From: Nageia nagi | Lineage: Eukaryota; Pinophyta | Assembly (NCBI GenBank): GCA_050084985.1 | Contig: JBITNC010000001.1 | Span: 27,714,001-27,778,000, forward strand | Direction of reading: 5' to 3' | DNA length: 64,000 bases | In this document: positions 13,001 to 25,000 of the stretch, piece by piece | How the letters are laid out: each line of letters opens with the position of its first letter | How positions within the stretch are numbered: position 1 is the stretch's first letter | Made by a program: the position numbers and the translations under genes | Notes under the pieces: generated by a model | Database searches by the model: none | What the model saw: only the letters and a program-made list of their open reading frames with translations | What the model was told of the DNA's origin: nothing

Positions 13001-16000
13001 TACAAGACACAGTTTCTCAGCTTAGTACTTTAGCCAAAATATATGAAGCATGCGCAGCCAGGTGCATGTAAAATCAAAACTCCATTTCATTGATTTAACG
13101 ATGGTGATAGGCTTTCCAGAAAAATCCATAAGAATTTATTATTTAACACCAACACATGCCTCTGACAGCCTCAGGACAATTATAATGACTTTGTATTATG
13201 TGCAAATATAGATTAGCATCTGCTTGCAATTATAAATATTAATTCCTGGCATGAAACATGCTTTTAAACTTGCATCTACTTGAGCAAAGTTGCACAAGAT
13301 GCATGCCTTACCCCAAACAGATCATCCCCATCCACTGAATATTCCTACTATCATGGAAAGGCATCAGTGACATCACCTACTGTCAACGGATCATCCGGGT
13401 TCGCTGAACGTCCCTAATAACATGGGAAGACATCAGTGGCATCCCCTAGTGTCCCCAATACGAGGGCCAAGATCTCAGCCATCGCTGGGACACCAAGGAT
13501 GTTTCCAAGGAGGACTGTGCCCAGCAATCCCTCCCACCCCCCAAACCCTAAAAAACATTAGGCATATTCACATTATAACATATGGATTTTAATTTCAGAG
13601 TTGGAAATTATAATTCAGATTTGGAACAGTATATTTTATGTTTAACATGTTTGGTATTGGACTTCATTTTCTGTTGAGATACGATTACAAATTTACATGA
13701 AATAGATTGAGATAGGTAATAATATATTGCTTTTTCTAATTTCATGTCTTCAGTTTTTATATGTATTTATGCTTGAATGCATGGCAAAAACTAGATTTCT
13801 AATTTATTATATTTTTTGTATTTCATGTGTCTTTTTATATCCCTCTGACGTTCCATCCGCTAAACCCTAAAAAACATTAGGTATATTGACATTACAACAT
13901 AGGAAGTTCAATTTTGGAGTTGGAAATTATAATTCAGATTTTAAAGAGTCGATTTGATGCTCCTTATGTTTTGTATTGGATGTCATTTTCAATTGAGATA
14001 TGATTATATGTCTTATTAATTTTGATAACTCGGTTTGCACTTATTCATTTTATGAATCACTTTCAGGCAAGAATTACAGACCCAGCAAAAATGATAGATG
14101 TTATCCCCAGAAATCCTCATCCCCAATACTCTGTATAATTCTGCAATTACATCAGTTTTTCCAGCGAACATGGATGTTAGGCAATGACATTCTCGAACCT
14201 AACTTTCCTTTATCAAAATAAGTGTTGTACTGTATTTTATTTTCAGAAATGTGAAGTAATTATACAAAGAAAATTCAACATAAAACTAAATAAGAAACAA
14301 TTGATATCGTATGCTCATTAATTATAAAGTCTCCATATGATTATAACAAATAGCGGAAACTATAAACATGGTATTTGTGCTTTCTAAGGTGATTCATTAC
14401 CTCTATCATGTGAGTGACGCCTGACACAGTCACATACTCTAGTTTTGGAAGTTTTAGCTGCTTTTGAAATGCAGGAAGAAAGTAATCTAATTTCCGCTCA
14501 GCTGCATGAACTGCTGCACGACACTTTGCAACCTATTCAAATGCATCAATTGTTAATTATCGTTGGCACACATAAGCATATTTCTAACATGTTAGAAGGC
14601 ACATGATGTGATAAATAAATTCATACCTCAGGAAATTTATCGCCTGCGCAATTGAAAAGATTGTTTTTATCCCCCTGGGTTGCAGCATCCTTGTTTAGAG
14701 CAGATAGAAGTATTGTAGCATTCTCAATAACAACAGAGGATGATGCTGTCACAAAAAGTCGTCTCAATAAGTGTGATCTAACACCTTCATGGTGCCCTTG
14801 GGAATGATGATTTTCTTCCTTATCAACAGAAACCAGCTTCTGAAGTTGTTTAGCAGCATTAAGCAATGAATGAATCACAGTGAAGAACTGAAACAATACA
14901 TCACTTCTGTTAATTAATAAAGCATCTTTTGCTTCAAACATATTTATAAAGGTCTAAGAAACACAGAATTCCAATCTTTTCCCCATTTCATGCTTGTAAG
15001 TTGTAACAGGCCATGAATGTCCAAGGCACATCACATATAGAGAATACTTGGCATCTATGTATAGTAACAAGATCTTTAACAGTATATTACCTCAGCTGGT
15101 GTAGCTGTTCGATGAAAACTTCTGGTTATCCCACGCTCAACATCAGGCATCTTTGCCAATAAGGCCAAAACAGAAACAAGTAACCCCTGGGATCCACCTT
15201 CTTCTATCCGTCCACGACTAGCTGCACCAGCAATTCCACCTCCTTTACCACTACCTGGAAATGTACCCTCAATCTGTGGGGCTCCAGAACTGCCCATTGA
15301 TTCTGCAATTTCTGAAACGGCTTCAAGACGAGCTAAGATCATGCTTCTGTCACACAGTGGATGAGTTACCTGCAATCCATAGAAATTGTCATAAGATCTT
15401 AAGCACAAAAATAGGGTAAGGAAGGAAATTTCTAGCATATGGTCATTGATTTCAAGAAAGATGATAAAAGTAGTAGTCAAGAGCAGTAAATAGATTATAC
15501 AACCATTAACTATATTAGAAAAATACTCTAACTTGTCAATAACCAAAGCAAAGTCTGAAAACGTACGAGCATACCCAATGTTTAAGTAATCTCAATCCAA
15601 AAGAAGTATGTGTATGGTTCATCAGCGACAGCAATGATCCATTTCCCGAGCCATCAGCATTATTTCTCAGTATCTATTCAAAATACAGTAAGTCCATTTT
15701 CAATAACTTAAGAATGATGGACCCATGGATCTAAAGAAGTTTCTAACAAAGAAAAGCTTAAGAATTGGGTCACCTTATTTCAAGATGTTTAACCAAATTG
15801 TTGCAATAATGAGTGGTGTAAGATCATACCAAAATCCATGTTAAACAATTAAGATTTGTGTCAACATTTTCTTTGAAGAAAATTGTTTCTATAAGACCAG
15901 ATTACTACCTTAATGAAAATAATTTAAAAAACTGAAGCCATTATATTAAGCAGTTCTCTTAGAGTGCTTGCTTCATACACGTGCTCGACTTTAATGAATC

Positions 16001-19000
16001 ACTTTACATACTAGCTGAACTTTCAAGCTATAAAAGAAGCTATGTCGTAATCAATTATCTGTAACAGCATTTCAAAAAAAAGCGAGACCATTCAGCGTTA
16101 TAGTGGGTCTATAATGTACACTATTTTATAGCACACTAAGCACTGTGAGAATGAGGACATCTACCTCTAGCTGATGCACTGTGTTGGATGAAAGAGACAT
16201 CTCATTTTTGCTGGCAAACGGGCGGAATGAGGCACCCAAGCCCAAAACTCTTTCCAATTTAAATTGTTTAAGATAACGCAATGTCAGGGCCAGTGCTTGA
16301 ATAACTAAATCAGCCATGGTCATTATAACCTGCATGTTGCAAATCCATCATTAAGCAGAAGTAAACAAAATTCACTCAGTTGCAATTTGATGTATAAGAT
16401 CTAGCTTGGGTAAGTTGATATGGATGTCAAATGCAACATGTTCAATCCAAGAGTGTCAAGAAACAGGTGCTTATGATGCTGATCTTAAGATGCATATAGT
16501 CAACTCATTTCCTATGTTTTATGTAATGTCAAGTTTGACAACACACCCATCATCCTTGCAGAAGTTCTGATATCAAAATGCTGGTATTTTCTACTTAAAC
16601 TACTTTATCATAAAATTTGAATAACCGTTTGATGTAACAGACTCAATGTTTAAGAGGCGTTAGCAAAATTCCGATGGAATCTGAAAACTATACATATCCA
16701 AAATGGATATTAGAACACTATATCAATTTGATTTTAAACCATATTCAGCCATAGATAAAAAAACACTCGCCTTAAAATTAAACCAAGTATACCTCTATCC
16801 CTTGGTCAACTCTCCCTCCCTTCTTTTTGTCATCTTTTGATGTTGATGTTTCCTCAGTTATACTTTCATAGAAAGACATCACTTCAGCAAGTGCTCCACC
16901 ATCTTTGAAACAGTCACGTGAAGAACACTCCATGCGAACATTTGATGCTTGTCCGCAAACTCAAGAAGCAGCTAAACAATAATGATTTCAACACCATAAG
17001 ATTGTTTCAACATGATCTATGATTCACCAAACAAATACCCATTGCCTTTCTGTCCTATTTGAGTATAATGCATGTTTATCTTGTTCAGTACAATAAACCA
17101 GAATAGAGACATGAAAACATGGAAACAAAACATTATCCAAATTCCAAAAGTTGTGATGACATAGAAACAAAACAGTAGCCTCAGATTATGCACATCAACA
17201 TCAAGATATGCAAGAATGACAAAACGGACTGGAATTAGAGTACTACAATACTAAAAAGTGTCTTAAAGAGCATCACAGTAACAGTAACATCAGAGAATTT
17301 TGTCAATAGTTGACTGCAAAAAACAGTTAATAGTTTGTTTAAAAATACAAAACATGTGTTACAAAATTAGAAAGAGCTTAAACACAAGACTGAGCTTTGG
17401 AGAGGCTTAAGCACTTGATAAAGCAGAATAACACTCGCTTCATGAATTTACCATCTGTAAAGTGATATAAATTAAGTCTCTAATTTAGTTCATATCAACC
17501 ACGCAAGATGTAAAGGAGCAGGCAAGGTTGTAACTTCATGTTCCATGCAATGCTATTAGCTATATAATTGTCCATAGAGATTATAAATGTATATAAATAA
17601 GACACACTATTGTTGCCACATCTTTAGCTAGATTACAAATAATACAAATATAATGTAGATTAAATCAAATATGCAGCAGGAGATAACAAATAACAAGAAC
17701 ATAATGTTGATCAAATCATATGTACCATTCAAAGCAAACGCAAACACTATATACCAATTCTCACTTGCTAAATTATGGCACACCCATTGCAATTGCTGCT
17801 GAAGAATAGATTATAAAAGAATGACAAAAAGATATAGCATTCCAATGGAGGAGATAACAAATAATAAAAATTAAAAATATAATTTAGATCAAATCAAATA
17901 TGCACCAGGAGATAACAAAAAACAAAAACGCAATGTAGATCAAATCAAATACTTACCATGCATAGGAAACACAAACACTATATACTAATTCTCACTTGCT
18001 AAATTATGGTGCAGTCAAAGCAATTGCTTCTAAAGGATAAAGATATTGCTTCAAGAGCTTAAGACAAAAGACGCAAGAAAACAACTATCTTGTTGTAGGT
18101 AATATTCAATTGAACTAAACACATAGAAACATATAGCCATGCCCTAGAAGTACGTCTAACGTGCAATACTCAATGAGACAAATCAACTTCCCTTTCTAAG
18201 TTTTAATAAACTTGAATCAATGGTTTCAGTTGCCTACTAATGCCATCGTGGCCTTCATTTTTGCTAAACATACTACTATTCTTTGCTTACGGTTTAAGAG
18301 AGTTCCCAAGTCTATCCCACAACTTCATTCACTTTCAAATGTACACTACAGATAACATTTTTGCACTTCTGTATGCATTCTGGAATAATCTCCAATCAAA
18401 GCTTCTTCTGCTTAATTTAGCAGTGAAGAAAATCCAAATTCTTATGTGTTTAACCTATTATTCATCGGTTCATGTGGTTCTCTTCTATATGCATAATTCA
18501 TCTATAAGTTGAATGAAATCTTTGAATTGAAAAAACATTTTAAGTAAGAATGTGTTGGGGTGTTGTTCTTTCCACTTATGAAGACCACCTGAGTGATAAC
18601 TGGGAAAAGACATCCAACATGTGAATGAGATTGCATTACTAACCTCTGCTTGAAAGGACTGGTTACCTTAAAGTTTCTAGCATCATAAGAGGTTTTAGGT
18701 AACTATAACAGTAGCTATACTTGGAATACTCAATGGGAGAATAGAGATAGCAACGGTTAACCACGTTTGCATTGGGCATTAGAGTTGTTCTACACCGATT
18801 GAAAGTATAGACTTTTGATGGTAAAGAAAGTAAAATAACAAAAGAAAAGCAAGGAAAAGTGTAAAATGGAGATGATGGCACACAAGAGGGGTACATTCAA
18901 TGACAAGCCCACCGATGAACCAAGGTTAGATCTCCTTCCTACTGGGTTTACTATGAAGTGTGACCCTCACTTATCCCACCTTGCTACAAATGACTAAGTC

Positions 19001-22000
19001 CAAATTGTAAACAAATAGGAGCCTATAGCAATATTACGAGGGAACAACAACAAGAGTAGCACATCAAGCCAAACGACATGGCAAGAATTTCACCAACATT
19101 CATTCATCTTCATGCAAAAGAGTAAGTAATGTTCATCATATAGCAATGACACAACTTCAGAAGATATTCAACCATCTTTCTAACAAGCCTACACTTGCGA
19201 GAAATGTACACAAGTCACATAACAACAATAAAAAAACATTAAGTACAAACACTCAAGTCCACAATCCCATAAAATGAAACAAGTCTCGATTTGATTAATT
19301 CATGCACAACATTCGCTTAAAGAGTCACAATGTTCTAAAACAAAATTGCAATAGTTTTCCCTCTTGGGAAAATGATCATCCTTCTTCCAAGTGAGCCCTT
19401 TAGGGCTACTTATAGTTTTTGCAAAAAAAACCCTAACCCTAATGCAAATTCAAATGAAATTCATCTAAATTAACCCTAATTAACAACGGTCCAATAAAAA
19501 CATGTCACATGGCACTAAAAGATTAAATCCAACACTTGTGGGAGCAAATCCTCATCCATCACAAGGCTTTAACAAAAATATATAAAATTTGGCGTCCAAA
19601 ATAGATAAATTATGCATAAAATAAAATTAGAAATATTGCATCCAAAATGCAACGCTTTCCATCAACTGGTGCCCATGAGTTCATATGTTCCTTTCACCTC
19701 TGCAACACTTGACTCGAAAACTTCACCATTCGCTTGTTGAATATGCCCCTGTTCTCGAATGGTCACCCTATTTTGGGGAGTGTATGACTTTGGAAGGGTG
19801 TTCTCTTCTTCAGGGTTTGATTCCTTGTGGCTCTCCTCTAGTTCCTTGATTCGTTCTACCCCATTGGTTTTGATCTTTGCCAATTTCCATCTCTTGGGTG
19901 TGAACTTCTAAGTTTTGAGGTTTCTCTGGATTCCTGTTTAGGAAGACCTTGGTGACAAACAATGTGTTATTGACCTTGAAGTTGAATTTACTCACATAAT
20001 GAGTTTTGATGGACTCATCTTGTACCCTTTGGCTTGGATCTTCATGGATATGTGCCTTAGAGGATGGATGTGGTTTTCTAGGCAATATGGCACAAAATTT
20101 GAGGTCAGCTATCTTCAAGGGGCAGGCACAGGTGTTTCAAGGGTCAAAGTAGGTGTCATGCCTTGATCTTACCCTTGGAAGCTTGGCGCAGGTGTTAAGT
20201 TGGTCATAATGCTTGTCTTGGTCATGGAATGCACTCAAGATGTGACTTCATGGCTAGCACAAGTTTTCAGGAGGACAAGGTATGTGTCTTGATTGGGACA
20301 TGCACCTGGGAGCCTAGCACAGGTATCATGGAGGTCATGAAGTTTGTCTCTTGTGGCTCTTGCACCAAGGAGGAGAAATGTGAGTCCAATACATGTGTTA
20401 AGAAGATCACCCTTATTGTCTTGTCTGGAGTTTGCGCCAAAGGAGAAATATACAAGCTTAGTGCAAGGTTCCCTAGGGTCAAGGATGGTGTCTGGGAATG
20501 GATTTGCACTCAAGGAGGAAGAATAAAATTTGCGCAGGTTTCCATGGGGACAAGGGTCGTGTCTTAGTTGCGACATGCGCTTAGAAGTTTGGCGCAAGTT
20601 TGAGGAGAGTCAAGATGGTTGTCCTGCTTGATGAGGTTTGCACCAAGGATGAGGTATAGGTGTCTAGCGCAAGTCTTGCCAAAGTCAAGGTGTTTCTCTT
20701 AGTCTAAACTTGCAACTGAAAGGAGTATAGACCTGGTGCAAACCCTCTGGGAGTCAACAATAATGTCTTGGTATGGATTTGCACAAAAAAAAGGGATATG
20801 CCTTTAACTTGTGATTTTTTCTCTTTCGGGAACTTCATGGTAATGGGAAAGGGTCTCCTAGGCTGGTGCATGTCTTCAAGAGGTCAAGGCAGGTGTCTAC
20901 ATCCACACTTGTGCCAAGATGGAGTATTGGCCATGCACAAGCCCCTTGGAAGAAAAACTTGTCCATTTAAGTCTAAATTTGTACCTCATGAGTGAAAATA
21001 AGCCTAGTGCAAGTCTAGAAGGGGTCAACATACTTGTTTTGGCTTGCTCTTGCGCTGGAAAAGTGCATTTGAGTTTGGTGCAAGTCTCCTGGAAGTCATG
21101 AAGCTTGTCTCCATTCGAACTTGTACTCAGGCAAGATATGCTCCATACTTAATCAAAATTTGCCTTTGTTGCCCGAAATTATCCCCTGGAGCTCCAAGAA
21201 GGCTGGTGTAGGTCCTTGGAAGGACATGATGTTTGTCACCACACCTGTACCAGAGAAGTATGCATGGTTTGGGCACTCATCCTGGAGGAGACAAGATGCT
21301 TGTCTCATGTCAAACATGCGCTAGTGTAAAGAAGGGGTTTTCATGCCTTAGTACTTAGCCAATTTCCTTCTTTATCACTTATATTCATCATTTCAAGTCT
21401 CTGGAAGGCTAGCGCAATTCTTGGAGGAGACATGAATGTTGTGTCTTTAGGGACATGCGTCTGAATGGGACTTAGCCAAATTTTTGCGTTACATGTTCCA
21501 GAGAGTTACTTTGCCACTCTTCACCTGTTCTAATCTCCGATATCCTCGATCATGAGACACCATTAGCTTGGTCACTCCGCCTAAGCAATTCCTTGTTGCC
21601 AAAATTTGTGGGTCCCCAAATTTGCTAAAATTTGGGGCATGTTGTGGAAGCCACAACAGAATGCATGCAGAAGTGCAACAATGCTAGCAATACTGTACAT
21701 TTGAAAGTGAATGAAGTTATGGGATAAACAAGAACTCTCTTTGAGACATAAGCAAAGAATACTAGTATGTTTAGCAAAAATGAAGGCCATGATGGCATTA
21801 GTAGGCAACTGAAACCATTGATTCAAATTTATTGAAACTTAGAAAGGGAAGTTTAATTATCTTGTTGAGAATTGCACGTTATATGCACTTCTAGGTCATG
21901 GCTATAAGTTTCTATGTTAGTAATTCAATTAAATGGTAACTACAACAAGATATTTGTTCTATTGAATCTTGTCTTAAGCTCTTGAAGAAATAGATTTATC

Positions 22001-25000
22001 TTGTAGCAGCAATTGGTTTGAGTGTGCCATAATTTAACAAGTGAGAATTAGTATATAGTGTTTATGTTTCCTATGCATGGTACATATTTGATTTGATCTA
22101 CATTACATTCTTGTTATTTGTTATCTCCTGGTGCATATTTGATTTGATCTACATTATATTCTTATTATTTGTTATCTCCTCCATCGGCATGCTATACCTT
22201 TTTCTCATTCTTTTATAAACCTATGCTTCAGCACTAATTGCTTTGGATGTGCCATAATTTAGCAAGTGAGAATTGGTATATAGTGTTTCTATTTGTTTTG
22301 CATGGTACATATTTGATTTGATCCGCATTATGTTCTTGTTATTTGTTATCTCCACTGTGTATTTGATTTGATCTGCATTATATTCTTATTATTTGTAAAT
22401 TTGGAGAACAGAGGATCACATATAGCCCATACTTAATACTATTTGTAATATGCGAGTTTACAAATACATGAATTTTATCGGATCTTATACATGGACAGAA
22501 ACTAAAATCCTTGCTATCTACTACTGCTTTAACATGAAGTTGTTTCTTACCTTCCCAAGAAGTTTTAATAGGCATGCATTAACCTGATTATAGACTGATT
22601 GTTGCAGATTTAAACAAATGACATCATATTTGACCACATTTGACTGCTGTTGTCAGAAAAAAAGGCCCAGACTGCAGGCAGAATACAAAAGTGTAAAACA
22701 AACGATTCTTATAATCTTCAATCTCAAATGCTTTACGGGACAAACTGCCACTATCGTACCTAATGTAAGTGAAAACCTATAAAACATTTAAGTGCCATGT
22801 CTAGATTTCCCTCATGTGGTACAGATTTTATAATTTTCCTATTCAATGTATGTATTCAATGACTCTTATCATAACAAACATTACAATTGCATACTATTAC
22901 ATATCTACTATACCTTCGAAGGGTAAAAAATTTAGGGACTGATGCTTTGAGAAGTAAAAGAAATTTGCATTTATTTATGACAGCCTCCACAAGGTGTTGA
23001 TACCAAAAAGTACTTATATCTGAATTCTCAACTCAAAGTAGAATTCAACATATGCTGCAACTATTCCTAAATGCAAGAGACAATGAACTGAAGTACAAGT
23101 TGAAGGACAACGACCCCAAACACTATGCACATTACCTGCTAGGGAAATCCAAGTAAGAGTTTTTAAGTTAAGCTGTGATCTCGCTACTAAGGCAAGTCCA
23201 GGTCTAGCTGGTACTGATGACATAATTATGACGGGGCAATTCAATAGCCTTCTATGCAATAGATGTAAGCCACAATAATAAAAAAGGCAGAAGTGAAGCT
23301 AGCTAGTTAGAAAATCACGAGGATCATTTGATGTTGAACTCTGAGTGAGGCAGTAGTAGTTGGTCGAAGGACATCAGGAGGATCATCTGATGTTGTAGTG
23401 TGACAGGGTAATACTGGAACAGCACATTAGCAGTTGTGGCTAACGGCTTTAGGAATGTCCATCATTTCAATCAACTCTATTTGAATTAATAAATGTAATC
23501 CATGCAAAACTACAACAAAGGATAATATAATTTAGCATAGAAATGGGAGAAAAAAAAGCCAGTTTGTAAAATTTCAATGTTTACAAGCACAACTGCATCT
23601 GCAAATTATCCATACCTTTTCGGTAGGTTGCAGCAACGGTTTACCCAGAAGCAACTCCGCAGGAGAGACATTCAAGAGGCACGATTCAAGCTCCGCCCTT
23701 GTAACCGTGTCCTTGAACTGTCCGTACATAACATCTCCAGTGGAGGTTTCCACCGCGATGACACCAATCACTGTATCACAACTCCCGCTAGAAGTTGCAG
23801 CAAAATCTTCTTCCTCGGACACGTTATTCCTCGCCTTCTTTGGACTTCTACCCATGAAAGGCTGCTCCACAACACACATAAGATAGCTATTAATCCTACA
23901 ACTATCATCCATCTCACCTCCCCCCAAATCCTCAGCTGCCTCAAATGTTGCCTTTGTATACAATGCCGACAGACTTCTGCTAAAAGGCCCTTGCTTATTG
24001 GTCCCCTGTGATTTAATCGCAGCAGTCTCAGTCTGTCTCACCACACCCACCTTGTAACCTTCCTCGACCAACCTCCTCACATGGACATGCAACCTGAATG
24101 TGGGTATACTTGCAGTCAAAAAATGGTGATCATAGTGGGCGAAAATCCCCAAAACCCTTGCAGCAACTTCTGCATCATCCCCAAAAAACCTATATTTGTA
24201 ACCCACCTCAACCATCAACAACACATCCTTGTACTTGGCCTTGAGCTCCACCACCTGTTCTTCCAATGGAGTATATTTCTCCTTGCCAAGTGAAGGCTTC
24301 CCTGACTCTTGAAGGCTGCCATTCTCATCAACCCTCGCTAGTAGTTTGTCCACGAACTTTTTGTGAAGGGATGGATCAAATGAAGGGAACGCAAGTGCTT
24401 TTTTTATCTCAAACCCCTTCTTCAATCCTATGTCATTTCTGTTTTTTATTGGTAAATCCCCACCAAAATGTTGCAGGGATTCTATATCGTTCTCAATTCT
24501 CTTTTTTGTTGTCAATTCCCCCCATTTTTTTCTGGGTTTTCCGCGTCATCGCACCCAAAACTCCCATTGATTTCCCTAACTTCACAATTGAAGCTTTCCA
24601 TGGTTTTTGGAAATCCACCATCTATTTTTTCAGGGTTATCGTCATCATCATACCCAAAACTCTCATTCATATCTCCCACTTCTGGGCTTCTGAATTTCGT
24701 TGCTTTTGGCAATCCTCCAACCAGTTTTTCTGTCTTTCCCATCTCAACATGCCCACTTTTCTCACCCCCCTTAATTTTTTGAACTCCCACATTAAGTGTA
24801 GCCCTCCTCTTGCTAAGTGGATCTTGTTCGCTAGAGTTATGTGCATTGAATTGTTCGTGATTTCTCTTCTTAGATGTTGTGGGTGTCAATGAAAGTCTAG
24901 CTTCAATGGATGGAAAGGAGGATGAGGGGGCATCCACCTTGATTGGGGCTTTACTTAAAGGAGAAACTGAATCTGAACCTGAACCTTCTTTTGATTTAGG

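Larger units (their letters stand above)
17633..22398. repeat. 4.8-kb inverted-repeat (foldback-like) structure in MSH3 intron 1
   Basis: The arm at about 17,633-18,385 is repeated in reverse complement at about 21,655-22,398; both outer ends read TTACAAATAATA inward. Each arm contains two internal copies of a ~150-200 bp subrepeat (words 'cacttgctaaattatgg', 'atcaaatcaaata', 'gagataacaaataa'). The two arms are diverged and carry small indels. The centre contains the minisatellite at 20.1-21.45 kb. No transposase and no target-site duplication were seen. It could be a foldback/MULE-like element or two copies of a repeat inserted head to head. Confidence 0.75.

Noticed and set aside
19425-19445. 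Interstitial telomere repeat (accctaaccctaa)
   Set aside because: Only two units; chance in AT-rich sequence.
20229-20597. Overlapping >110-codon frames on both strands
   Set aside because: Both come from the ~70-bp minisatellite; Cys/Gly-rich composition follows the repeat unit.
21614-21637. Helitron 3' terminal hairpin
   Set aside because: A stem-loop is present but no CTRR end follows on either strand and no TC 5' end was found.
23014-23259. Additional MSH3 exon between exons 1 and 2
   Set aside because: The frame is open but the product does not match the segment expected after PTEK; exon 2 at 16,971 supplies it.
23577-24011. 144-codon + strand frame with a Thr/Ser/Arg-rich product
   Set aside because: It is exactly antisense to MSH3 exon 1, which has conserved domain motifs on the other strand.
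24500-24550. Programmed ribosomal frameshift in MSH3 at A7-T-G6
   Set aside because: No family precedent in MSH3, and exon 2 has a second unrelated break; indel error or pseudogenisation is simpler.
24266-24892. 208-codon + strand frame
   Set aside because: Also antisense to MSH3 exon 1; it spans both MSH3 frames and has no independent support.
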